Of a DNA stretch of 64,000 nt, positions 39,701 to 51,430 are shown piece after piece. Positions within the stretch are counted from its first letter, which is position 1. The number at the start of each line of letters is the position of its first letter. This DNA comes from Celoporthe dispersa (lineage: Eukaryota > Ascomycota > Sordariomycetes > Diaporthales > Cryphonectriaceae). Where the stretch lies: NCBI GenBank assembly GCA_016584495.1, contig WAID01000012.1, forward strand, positions 434,001 to 498,000. The letters run 5' to 3'. A program made the position numbers and the translations under genes. Under the pieces are notes generated by a model. That model did not search any database, was not told the origin of the DNA, and was given only the letters and a program-made list of their open reading frames with translations.

Positions 39701-42700
39701 GTATAGAGTTAGCTTATCAATTGCCTAAGCTTAAGCTAAATTCGATTTGTATTTCTATAGATGGAAATAGGGGAAACTAATAATTCTTAAAACTAGAATT
39801 GATATATAGGTATTAGATTAGCTTGATACTAGTATTCTCTTAGAATAAGAGTTCAATATTCTATATCAAATAGATATACTGAATTCTGAAAGCTTTATTC
39901 GCTTTAGGTATTACTAAGGAGCAATTGTATCTATAGATGTTTTCGCTAGAATAGGATTTATCTATTTTCTAGCAAAGATTGCTTAAAGAATTACTCTACT
40001 ATTCAATATGCATATTTTGATTCCTATAGCGATAAAGGAGTTATTAAAAACATAATCTTTCTATTCCAGCTCTATTAGAAAGATTGGATAAATTGCTTTA
40101 TGGGCCAAATTTTTTAGAAAGTTTCGATAATTCTAGCTATAAATCAATCTAATATCCCTATTATTTTGAGAAAAGGACAATTTGTGGGAATTATCCAGTT
40201 TTTTATAGCAAATTATATAGCAAGATTAGAGAATCTCTCTAACTATTTTTATTTGCAAGATATAAATATATTTCTCTAGCAGAATAGCATTATACTATTA
40301 GCATAGGAGTTAAATAGTATTCAGATTAATATTTTATATTCTATTTATACTATAGATTAAGAGTTTATATATAATATTGAGCAATCCGACTACTTATTGG
40401 ATAGTAAAGAGTTTAAAGAATTAAATAGATTGGGTATTCGATATAATAATATAATTAATAAGATAAAGATTAACTTTAGCATATATATATATAATCAATT
40501 GTCTGAATTCATATAATAAGTAACTTAATTGATATAATAGTATTTATATATATTCGAGAATATAGCTTCTATAAATATTCCTATTGATTAGCAATTATAT
40601 ATTAATTTAGTGGAAAGTTAGCAGAACTACAAAATTGGCAGAAAATTATATTATTCTAGTAAAGAGAACTAAAAGATTATTAACGAAATTATAAATAGTT
40701 TTCATACTAAAAGATAAGCAGAATAAGTAAATAGAGCTATTCTATTTAGAGCGCTTATTTTTATAATCTGGAAAGGATTTAGTCTAATTAGGAAAGGATA
40801 GATAATTATAAATCTTCAAGCTTTAAATCAAATTGCTATTCCGAATATCTACTTATTGCTTTTGCAATAAAAAGTAATCAAGCAATTGCGCAAGAAAATA
40901 TTTATTATTATTATAAATATACGATTATTCTTTTACTAATTCTTGATATACTCTGCTTATTATAATTGATTTATAATTATTAATTACTAAAAGCAGGAAA
41001 GATTTAATATTGCAATTATAGAATTCCGGAATTTACTATTATATATCTAGCGATTTATAGACTAATTCTTGCAGCTATATAAATATTTCTATACTGCATT
41101 TATTAATAATATTATTATCTATTTATTTATTGCGAAGGAATATTTCCAATATTTGAGATCTATTCTAGATCTATTTACTATTAAATGCATTACTTTATCT
41201 AAACTCAAATTATTTATTAGATATCTATTAGTATATTTTTTAGATTTTAAAATAGATACTTTGAGCATTTGTAATATAAAGCAATAATTATAAGCTATAT
41301 AGGATCTTAAATTTCCGATAACTTTGCAATATTTGGAGAAATTCATTAGCTTTATTAGATAGCTTTGCTATCTAATTTCAAGATTCAGCCAATAGATAAA
41401 CCTATTGCAAAAAAGAAAGATAGAGATATTGCATACTGCATATAATAATAATTATCTATCTAAAGATTAAGGGCAAAAGAGATATATTTTAAGAGCGATA
41501 TTTGAATCTATTATTAAAAAGCAGACTAGCTTTGAGGATCTTAAGACTGCTTTGAGAGCCAAAAATGCACTCTTTTACTAAGACCTAGATAGATTACTAT
41601 TTATATAGTTAGATGCTTTTAAAAAACTGGATTTTCAGAAATTGCTTTTTAATTAGCATTTAATTATATATAGAATAATATTTCTCCAATATCAAGAACT
41701 GCTATCCAACTTATACTATACTTTAACAAGATTATCAATACTGCAGAATAAAAATACTAGCTTATAGAATTGGAAATAGCTTATTTAGTTTAGCTAATCC
41801 GAAAACTACGAATTATTATTAGATCAAACCAAGCTAAGCTAATTCACATCTTAATAGATTATGCAGCTATTATGGATATTATTTATTCTACTTTTTTGAA
41901 TATTATAAACAAAACTAAAGCAAATCTCAAACTTATATTCGCTTCGGAGTATTTAAGTTAATTTGATCTAGAAGCTTATCATATTCCGAGCAAATCAAAT
42001 ATTCTAGCAGACGTAATATTCAGACTACTCTCTATCTAATAATCTATAGAAGATAAAAGAATATTAGATAAAATCTGGAAAAATAAGCTCATCTATATTA
42101 TATCCGAATTATATATAAGCGAATCTATAAAAACTTAGATTAAGAAAAGATACTCTGATTATCTAGGATAAATAAGAATCCTATAATAATTGGATAAATA
42201 GACTAGTAAAATCAAATTATCTTTTGCAAAAGACATTAATAGGCTGCTATATTTCTAAGATTTTAATAGTAAATAGCAATTATGCATTCCAAATACTATA
42301 GCTATAATATTTATTATAAATGTATATAATAATAAGCATTATTTTAGAGCAAATCAAATCTAGTATAATCTTATTAACTATCTAGTTATTAAATACTGCT
42401 ATATCAAAATCAATAAATATATTTCTACTTGCTGAATATACTAAGAAAACAGCAATAATAATTAGCTATTCTTTAGTGAAATGCAACCAATTCTAACCCT
42501 TTTAATTCCTTTCTATACAATTATTATAGATTTTGTAACTAGAGTACTAGCAATACTAGCTGCGAATACTATATAAGTATATGCAAAGATACTTTTTTTG
42601 AATGCTTTCTTTATAATTACTAATAAATTTTCCAAAGCTATTATAATTATTCTAGAGAATGTAATCTATATTGCAGAAAATTGGGCAAAAATTATATATA

Positions 42701-43800
42701 AATTACTATATCTCTCTAATTAGGGAATTCTATAAAAAATTATTTCAGATAGGGATATTAAATTCCTATCAGTATTCTAAAAAGCATTATGAGAAGCTAT
42801 GGATACTAAGCTGGCTTATTCTATTGCTTGGTATTCTCAAACTGATAAGCAATCTGAGATTAAGAATCAAATAATCGAATTAGCAATAAGATATTTTTTT
42901 GCAGTAAATCTAAATATTAAATAAATCAAAGCTATACTAGTATTGCAATTTAATCTAAATAATATATATTATTAAATTATCAAATATTTAGCTAATCAAA
43001 TTCTATATAAGTTTAATCTAATAGCAAGTATATAGATAGCAGATAATATACTAGAGCTGGCTAGAGATATCTTCTAAGAGGAAGCATAATTCGCGATTGC
43101 TGAGGCGCAGATAGCTGCAAAATGGCAATATGACAAATAATATAAATAAATCTTTTTCCAGCTCCAAAACTGGGTATATATCCGAATCGGAAATAATTAC
43201 TTTCTTTCAAATAATCTATTATAAAAGTATTTCTAATAATAAATAGAATCTTTTCAAGTAATAAAGAAGATTAGAAATCTAGCATATAAATTCAAATTAC
43301 TCTTATATATGAATATATATCTAGTAATTTCTATTACTCAATTGTTAGCTATAAGCTTACTGCAAAGCGATTCTTATAGATAAGACTTAATATACTAGAA
43401 TTCGAAAGAAATAGATAAGAACTCAGATATAGATAAATATTAAGAGAATTATTATTATTATAAATTGGAAAAGATTATTAGCTACTGTGAATAGAAATAT
43501 AGATATAGATTTATAAAGATCGAATATTTAGTGAAATAGATAAGATATTTAAATTAATTCAATATATGAATACTAAAAAATGCTTTATTAGCTGATAGAC
43601 TAGTCTAGGAATTTGATGAGAAGATAAGCTTAATAGAGTGCTTTAGAGATAAAGCTAAGTCTTATCGATAATCTGCAGCGATGAGGCTTGAGCTAGATGA
43701 ATTGCAGATGAATTTAATGCTCTGCAGATAAGAAAGATTGCGCAAAAATGAAAATCTACAAATTTTATCTTAAGTAGCAGATAAAGGAAATCAATTATAA
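39701..43800 (+). pseudogene. Gypsy F pol: protease-RT-RNase H-integrase-chromodomain
   Basis: RT occupies about 40730-41260, with AIPNIYLLLLQ (family AIPD-YPLPL) and the catalytic box FINNIIIYL (family FxDDILIYS, both Asp now Asn), then EYFQYLRSILDLFTIKCITLS. RNase H has DLDRLLFIQLDAFKKLDF and ends with HIPSKSNILADVI near 41980-42015 (family HIPGxxNxxADALSR). Integrase has PFYTIIIDFV at about 42510 and the decayed DRDIKFLS...KALWEAMDTKL segment at 42740-42810, followed by AYSIAWYPQTDGQSE...NQIIE. A chromodomain-like segment (YLVKQIRYLNQFN, then ENALLADRLVQEFDE) lies at 43510-43625. Stops and shifts make it non-functional. Confidence 0.8.
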
Positions 43801-46800
43801 AGGATATTACTATACTTAGTTTCTAAGCAATAGTAAATTCATTATGAAATTACTTAGATTAATTTCATAATCCTATCAAGCTTTTTATCCTCTATTATAT
43901 CTGCTCATAATATGCGCGTTTTCTTTTACGAATTCATTATATATCCTCCTATTGCTATTACTAACTATCTATTAGCAAACTATTATATCTTCCAATTATA
44001 TATATCTCTATAATTGTAATCTTTTCTTTTCGATATTTCCTGCTCTATATTCTCTTATCAGAACTATTATCTACTAGCCTTTCATTTTAAATATCTCGTG
44101 CCCAAAGATTATATAGATTACTACTAAATCTATATAAGGCTATCCTATAAATCTGCTTCTCTATCTTCATATTGCAAAGATCTATTGATAATCAATAGTA
44201 TATAGTATGCTTAACTTTTATATAATACTATATCTTATATTTCAGGATCTTATGGGATAAGAGTGCAAGCATAGCTATACTATAGAATATGCCAAGTATA
44301 TTTATAAGGCTTTATTATACAATTGCCTTACAGTTAATGGTTATTGCTAGGCTTTTTACTTTTTCAGGAGAGAGAATTGGATTTATAAGAATACTTATAT
44401 AATGAAAAACTATCTAAGCAGCTTTCTCTACTAGCAAATTATCTATATCAAAGCTTTTCAAAAAGCTATTATCTGTGAAAGCTATATAGATCCTATCAAT
44501 TAAGAAGTCGAATTCAATATTTATATTCTATAATTAGAATTGGATTATTAATCAATTAGCTGCTCTATTATAGTCGAGCAAGCTAAAAAATATATCAAAG
44601 ATTATCTGATTTCTATTTAAATAGACTAAGCTAGCTCGATCTACTAAAGCTAGGATCTTAATCCAGATATATTTATGGAAGAGAAAGATAAAAACGAAGA
44701 TAATAAAGAAGAATTAATAAGCAATATAGATAATAATTCTCCTATATAAGTATTCGAACTTATTGCAAATACCTTCTATATAGATAGGCTAGCTCTTGCT
44801 TCTTTTACCTTTTCCTCTTCTCGATATATCTAGTAGGATATTATAAGCTAATTTACTAATTGATCTTTATGATTGCAAGAATTAATTTATTTATACAGAT
44901 AATAAGATTATAGAGATCGTTTAGCTGCAGTTTAAAAATAATAAGCTAGATATAATTTATTATATTGCTAACTTAGCAGAGATTATAATAGCTTATAATT
45001 GCTAAGCGCTTTATAATATTCTCACTATATGGAAGAAGATAGTAAAGACTATCTATTCTATTCTAGCTATTATGAGCAAGTTAGAAATCAATATACTTTA
45101 GCCAGCTCTTACCCTCTTAGCTATAATAGCAAGGAACTTTACTATCTTTAGCTGCAAGCATAGCTAAGCTGATTTAGATAATAATCTGGAGGAGATTGGG
45201 TCTCAATCTCTCCCTAATTCCTTTTTAATAATTTTATTAAGCAGCTTTTCGGTAATCAGATTTTAGCTAACTTATTCCAGAATATAGGCTTGCTTCTTAG
45301 CTTAAGAATCTCTATAGCTATAAATACTATTCTTTTCGATATATAGAAAGAGAATATATATTTCAAATAGATAGCTAAGACTAATGCTTGATATAAGACC
45401 CTTTTTAGCTATATCCCTATTGTATAAGAGAAATCTGCTGCTGCAATCGAAGATCTCGTTTCCCAATTTACTTATCCTCTGAATAGCAGTATTAGCTATT
45501 TTACTATAGCTAGCAATCTATCTAATATCTTCTATATTTTTACAGTAAATATTGTATATTGGATTCGCAAATTCGGAAATAAGCTAGCTAAGATAGATAT
45601 GAAAAAAGCTATAACTTAGAATATAAATATTAATTTTATTATAATCTATATACTAGGATATAATTAGGATTTCAAATTTATTAAAAGAGTCTAAGCTGAG
45701 AATAGTGATCAAATTGATTATTAGAGGATCTTTAATAAATAGATAATCGATTATTAGCAAGTCTTTATTCTAGAAGCAATTTGGAAATGCAAGTGCTAGC
45801 TAATTACTATCAATCGATATTTTGATATCAAAAGCTTTATTAAATCTTTCTTTCTAACTGCTAATAATTATTATACTATTGCAGATAGAATTACAGATAA
45901 GGAGATTGCTGCAGCTTTTAAGCTTTTAATGTATAAGATAGAGAAAGATATTTATATATAGGATAAGTCCTCTCTATAAGAGACTCGATAGGATTAGAAA
46001 TATTTGATAAAAATACTAAAATTATTTATTATAGATGAATTCAATAATAATTCTCTATAAATCCCTTTTTGATAGATTATAATTAAAAGGAAAGATATAA
46101 GATTGGCATATCTCTAATTGCTATACAATTACCAATTATATTTGTGCTGATCCAAATTCTCGAGTCCCTTTTTGCTATAATTGAATTTACTATCAATTTA
46201 CTATACCTTACCCTTGATAGGCTATAGTCAAGAAGTCAGATATAAGATTGGCATATCTTTAATTACTGCATAATTACTAATTATATCTATGCTGATTGAA
46301 AGTCTCGAATTTCTTTTATCTTATATATTTTTAGCTATATTTTCCTTTTTGAACTACTAATTCAGAGTAAAAAGCTGTCACAGTTAATTAAATATATCTA
46401 TATCAGCTAGCCTTTACTAAGAGATCTTACTAGCATTTATTTCTTATTGGAATATAAGGATGGCAATCTATCTCTAGAGTATTTGATCGGATATCTGCTA
46501 ATCAATACAGCTATAGCTTTGTTTATATTAGCTCTAAGGAAATAAAGAGAATGCATAAGCTATAAATTTAGATAAGGAAATTAAGAAAATAGAGTTAGAG
46601 TTTTGCTTTTAGTATTTTACTTTCTTATATTACGAATTTATAATGCTTATAGCAGATATAAATTAATGCAAAATACTTGATCAATATTAAATATTGCAAA
46701 TAATATAAATAATAGAATAGTTTCTTTTATATAATACTCGGAATATAGATCAAAGAATAGATGCTTTAATCTTATATAGGAATATAAGCTTAAGAGATTG

Positions 46801-46917
46801 GCAATTCTTTTAGATTATCCAATTTATGCTTATAGCAAAGCTAAAGATAGTCTCTTAATATATTTTCTTTTATCAAAATATTTCTTTTATAGACAAAAGC
46901 TATAAGAAGCTAGTAAT
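43801..46917 (+). pseudogene. Gypsy F, 3-kb accessory region downstream of pol
   Basis: Between the chromodomain and the 3' LTR there are 3.1 kb that keep long, coding-like plus-strand stretches once TAA/TAG are read as former glutamine codons, for example 43850-44880 (a protein rich in Leu, Tyr and Ser with an acidic DKNEDNKEELISNIDNN segment near 44690). I do not recognise a domain. A 90-bp direct duplication, spaced about 145 bp, lies at 46094-46180 and 46239-46325. It could be an extra ORF of this element family or captured sequence. Confidence 0.5.
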
Positions 46918-47275
46918 TAATATATTCGCATTATTCACTATTATTTAGTAATGTATTTACTATAGGATATATAGTGAATGCATTACTGAATGCATAGTAA
47001 ATTCACTAGTGAATATATAGTGAATTTACTATAGAATGTATAGTAAATTTACTAGAGAATGCATAATGCATTCACTATAGAATGCATAGTGAATTCACTA
47101 GCGAATGCCGGGTGAATTTATCGAGTATAACTATAATGAATTCACTTTGTATTCTCCTGCAGCTTCTGACAACTATATATATATCTAGGATAGATATCGT
47201 TTCTCTTTCTTCTTCGAAGAGAGAGCATCCCTCGTAATATATCTGCAATGCATCGCATACTTCAGCCGCCCAACA
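46918..47275 (+). repeat. 3' LTR of Gypsy F
   Basis: A 358-bp partner of the LTR at 36138. It begins TAATATATTCGCATTA (RIPped) and ends CCGCCCAACA, keeping the CA end that the 5' copy lost. Differences between the two are mostly transitions in either copy, which fits independent RIP after insertion. Confidence 0.9.
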
Positions 47276-47280
47276 TTTAT

Positions 47281-47444
47281 ATATTCGAATTTCTTCGAAT
47301 GTTTATTGTTTCTCTTTCCTATTTGAGCATATATGGAAACATATATATATTATTTTATATATTATCAGCTATAAGTTATTGCTGACGTAATATGATTACG
47401 TAATATTTATAGTTATAGTATAAATATAGTTATATATGCTTATA
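47281..47444 (-). repeat. Copia C 5' LTR, second segment
   Basis: The remaining 164 bp of the Copia C LTR after the Gypsy-F insertion, from ATATTCGAATTTC to GCTTATA at 47444. It aligns with the last part of the Copia A 5' LTR (about 23307-23470). Confidence 0.85.
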
Positions 47445-47700
47445 TAAATAATAATTATTATATTAATTTTATAATAAATTTAATTATTAAACGAAATATA
47501 ATATATTACAAAAGTTATTAGAAATTTTAATCAAATATATATAGCTTTATATTTAATCAAATAAGCTTTATCTTAAAATTAAGATATAAAAATTAATAGC
47601 TTAAATATAATAATATAAAATTATTTACTTTTTTATAAGCTTATATTAAAATGCATAATTAAATAGCAAGCTAGCAAAGCAGACAATTAAATATTAAATA
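47445..47700. other. Right edge of the AT-rich block
   Basis: AT-rich sequence whose first 60 bp match the flanks of the solo LTR at 13174 (about 13125-13173 plus 13541-13565). The shared piece is therefore another repeat, possibly a terminus of Copia D or a separate element. After about 47650, GC dinucleotides and then normal composition appear. No gene is visible. Confidence 0.5.
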
Positions 47701-49095
47701 AGCGAACGAGATTATATTTGCGACAAATATGCTTTATTCTTAGGCATGCATAATCGTTAATTGCTATAAGTGGCTAACTGCCGTCTTGATTAATCTCTCG
47801 AGCCGCTATTCAGTCTCGAAACTCGCGCGCCATAGCCTCGACACTACTCGTTTCGTAATCTTAAAAAAATCTAGCCTAAGCTTTTGCGAAGACGAACGGG
47901 TTTGTGTGCGCTCGCGCTTCCACGCTATAAGCTATGCTCACGCTCTTAAGCAGCATAAACTCTATAGCATTTGTGATACTTGACTCAAATTCTTATATTG
48001 CGCCCTATTACAACCTCGATTCGTAGAGTATGGTCGACGAGCCTCATGGAAGCATGCTACCATGCCTGATCCGTCAACACTTAGCGGCTTATCTACAGCA
48101 TCTTCTCTGCTCGGCCTCGGTATTCTGCGCTTACCTGCTCGACTTGGCCGCTAGTATTTTCTATTTGATATGCCATGAGGAACTTGGGATCTTGAAGCAT
48201 CGCACAACTCATAGCCTCGATACCGACGTCAGTACTTACATAAGTAGCTAACAGTAGAAACAGTTTTTGAGCCTTCGGCTATCTACAACGCAGCACTCGG
48301 AAAATTAGAAGCGCGTTTCTCCGTATCACTCAATATCCAACTATTACCCCGCCCGGACTATGCCAGATGGGTAATTCGAATGATACGTTACTTATGCACG
48401 CTGGCAGCCTGTGCGTCCCTTGTATACGGTAGTTTCCTAAGACTTGTGGGTAATCAAAATCCAGGTCGCTGATGTGTAAATTGGAGATAGCTTGCGATTT
48501 GCATAATCATAGCTATAGCTAGATTAGAATGATTAAAGTTCAGCAAGCATACGTTAAGACAATATTTATATATAGTAACCCGCAACTTTAAATGCCATTT
48601 TATTTAGACTAGATTCGTTCTTTTATCGCTGTTTGTGCGCTGCACCTAGCTCACGTTCTGAGCTGGAACCCGCAATCCGACATGTGATCCCTGTACCGCA
48701 AAAGCATGTATTATGATATCATTTTTGATGCCTATCTGTTCTGGCTCATGTAGCATGTCTCGGCTAAGCGGCCTCTGCACGGTGATCTCCATACTCACGA
48801 AGTTACCCCTCCAGTCCAACATACTGCTCACATGGCAACATAATCCTACTGCAGAATTCCACTGGGTATATAATGCATGGCAGAACCCAACTTGGGAAGT
48901 GAATTTCGGCTGGAAACTGCGCTTTCCACATCATCAAGTGTTGTGTGCCTTAATTTTTCCACTCGTCTCTAGAGTCTATGTGCTTCATCGTCTGAAAGTC
49001 GGACCGTTAGTGATCAGCTCAACCCCAAACCCGTCTACTCCTTGCCCACCTGCTCGTTCAAAAAATCAGTTCGCGGTACTCTGTCTGTAGACGCG
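47701..49095. other. Gene-free transition segment upstream of the arylsulfatase
   Basis: Normal-composition DNA begins at about 47750. I find no frame on either strand with a recognisable domain or convincing splice structure; several 60-125 codon frames overlap one another on both strands and look fortuitous. A TATA-like TATATAAT lies at 48867-48874, about 220 bp before the proposed start of the next gene, and could belong to its promoter. Confidence 0.4.
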
Positions 49096-51430
49096 ATGCC
49101 TCACATTCTCGGCAGAATGTGCTGGAAGCCAACTTGCTCTTGGTATTGGATAGCTTCCCTCATTTCGATGCTGATCAGCACGGCTTGGGCTTTTGAGCAG
49201 TCGCAACACTCCATTACCCAGACTGCTAACACCACCGGCAAGCCTAACATCCTCTTCATCCTGACTGATGACCAGGATGTTCATATGGACTCCCTTTCTT
49301 ATATGCCACTTCTCCAGCAGTACCTCATGGGGCAAGGCACAACATACACGCAGCACTATTGCACTGTCTCGCTGTGCTGTCCTTCACGGGTCAACATGTG
49401 GACTGGCTTGGCTGCACACAACACCAATGTCACAAACTTAAGCCCGCCCTATGGTGAGATACAAAAACTTGGACTCTTCCGTGTCGATATATCTAATTGT
49501 CCCGTTAGGCGGCTACCCAGCCTTTGTGGACAACGGCTTTAATGATGCCTATGTCCCGATCTGGTTGCAAGATGCTGGTTATAGTACGTATTATGTGGTA
49601 CGTGACCTCCTTCACCTCCTTGTGTTTTTCCTTAAAAGACGGAATTATGTACAGTAGCATACTAATACCCCGGAACAAAACAACGCAGGGCAAACTCATG
49701 AACTCACAAAGCGTGAACAACTATGATGCTCCGTTCGCCAAGGGCTGGACAGGCTCAGACTTCCTGTTAGATCCTTTCACATATCAATACTATAATGCAA
49801 CGTTTCAACGGAATTACGACCCTCCAGTCAACCACGCTGGCGAGTACTCTACCGACTTGGTAACGAACAAGTCTCTGGGATTCTTGGACGAATGGGCAGC
49901 AAAGGATGATGGCACGCCGTTCTTCCTGACCGCTGCCCCCACTGCCCCCCATAGCGATGTAATTATTGGCGGTTACTGGTTGAACGCTAGTGAGTATTCA
50001 TTGTGATCACCTCAGCTTGGTCTAATAATGGCTTATTATGCACATCTTCAGCACCTCACTTGCAGTTTATCAATCACTACTCAAGCATGAACGCGATGCA
50101 AATGATTGCGAGTGCTGACCAAAATCTTTATAGCATATTACGTGGAGGAGTCATCTACACAATCACCTCCCGTTCCGGCAGTAAGGCATGCAAACATGTT
50201 CCCGGATGCCATAGTCCCACGAACTCCGAGCTTTAACCCTGATCAGGTGGGTTAAGCTTCTTGATTGCCTCAGCCTGTGTACCCAATTGCTGACAGAGGC
50301 ATCAAGCCTAACGGTGTGGCCTGGATTAGAAATTTAACACACCAAAATAGCACAGTTGTCGACTACAACGACAGTTGGTACAGAAACAGGCTCCGGACCT
50401 TGCAGTCTGTGGACGAGATGATTGAAGCCTTGATCAACAAAGTTTCGGATCTGGGAGTTCTAGACAACACGTACATCTTTTATTCAACAGACAATGGCTA
50501 TCATATTGGCCAGCATCGCCTTCAGCCGAGTAAGCAATGTCAGTATAAGGAGGACGTCAACATTCCCCTCATAGTGCGAGGCCCTGGTGTTGCCAAGAAC
50601 ACCACTACAGATCTCGTCTCCTCGCACACCGACATAGCGCCTACATTTCTGCAGCTAGCAGGCGCCCCATTGCTCGACAATTTTGATGGCAGCCCAATGA
50701 TGATCTCCGCAGCAGACGTCGCGTCTGCCGAGAGCAACCGAACAGGCGATGAGCTGGTCAACACCGAGATGTGGGGCATTATTATTCCGGAGGGTGAGTA
50801 TGACCAATTCGAGTACACAGACCATACGTATAGAGCCATGAGAATCGTGGGCAACGGTTATCATTACTTGTACTCGGTCTGGTGTACAAATGAGCATGAG
50901 CTATATGATCTAATAGTAGGTGTATTCTGAGGCAATTGAGGATCTCAAACCAGTTCAGTATTAACAAGGTCTTGGCGCAGGATGATCCATACGAAACGAA
51001 CAACCTGTATTATTTCCCACAGAACGAGACGACCGTCAGCATATGCTACAATGGCACTACCTTCTCAACAGCCTCGACAACCTACACTTCAGATTTTACC
51101 ACATTCCTCACTGCTACTGCGCCTACCGCTGGGTCAAACAGTAGTGGCAGTACAGGCGACTCCTCGTGCGCTGTAACACTCGACCGGCTTCTCCCTCGTC
51201 TTGATGCTCTAGAGCTTGTCTTAAAGACTTGCAAGGCGAGCAGTTGTCGCAACCCTTGGAATGTTCTACATCCAGAGGGGAACGTCCACAGCTTATTGGA
51301 TGCCCTGAATCCTGAGTACGATGACTTCTATGAGGTGCAGCAGAACAAGGTCCACTTCGATGCTTGTCTTGCTGGATATCTGATTAGCAATGAACTACCT
51401 GTCAACGTGATTCCTTATACTCTGGACTAA
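49096..51430 (+). CDS. Secreted arylsulfatase (sulfatase family, type I)
   Basis: Six exons: 49096-49453, 49509-49597, 49689-49989, 50134-50246, 50307-50915, 50981-51430 (639 aa). All junctions are GT...AG and keep frame; introns are 55, 91, 144, 60 and 65 bp. The protein starts with a short basic segment and a hydrophobic stretch (residues about 16-33, ISMLISTAWA), a likely signal peptide. NILFILTDDQ (51-60) supplies the metal-binding aspartates. C-C-P-S-R at 94-98 is the C-x-P-S-R motif in which cysteine 94 becomes formylglycine. Later motifs include GKLMNS, APTAPHSD, DNTYIFYSTDNGYHIGQHRL and ELYDLIDDPYETNNL, the order known from fungal arylsulfatases of about 600 residues. It should hydrolyse sulfate esters outside the cell or in the secretory pathway. 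The start could also be Met at 49117. Weakest junction: intron 4, where acceptor AAG at 50306 was chosen because it gives FNPDQPNGVAWIRNL. Confidence 0.88.

Larger units (their letters stand above)
36138..47275 (+). mobile_element. Complete 11.1-kb Gypsy/chromovirus-type LTR retrotransposon F
   Basis: An 11,138-bp element with LTRs 36138-36495 and 46918-47275 (358 bp each), ends TG...CA, and TSD TTTAT (36133-36137 and 47276-47280). It is inserted in the Copia C LTR. The pre-insertion sequence is visible in Copia A at about 17490, where ATATTTATATATTCG is uninterrupted. The internal 10.4 kb carries gag-like sequence, pol in the Gypsy order (RT, RNase H, integrase, chromodomain), and about 3 kb more before the 3' LTR. 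It is long for a fungal Gypsy element. RIP is moderate: glutamine-to-stop and D-to-N changes occur, but protein motifs are easy to read. Confidence 0.92.

Noticed and set aside
48713..49090. 125-codon plus-strand frame upstream of the arylsulfatase
   Set aside because: No recognisable domain; it overlaps a minus-strand frame of similar quality and ends just before the sulfatase start, so it is probably 5' untranslated or intergenic DNA.
50247..50273. 27-nt mini-intron or frameshift in the arylsulfatase
   Set aside because: A normal 60-bp intron (50247-50306, acceptor AAG) restores frame and gives the conserved FNPDQPNGVAWIRNL, so no lesion is needed.
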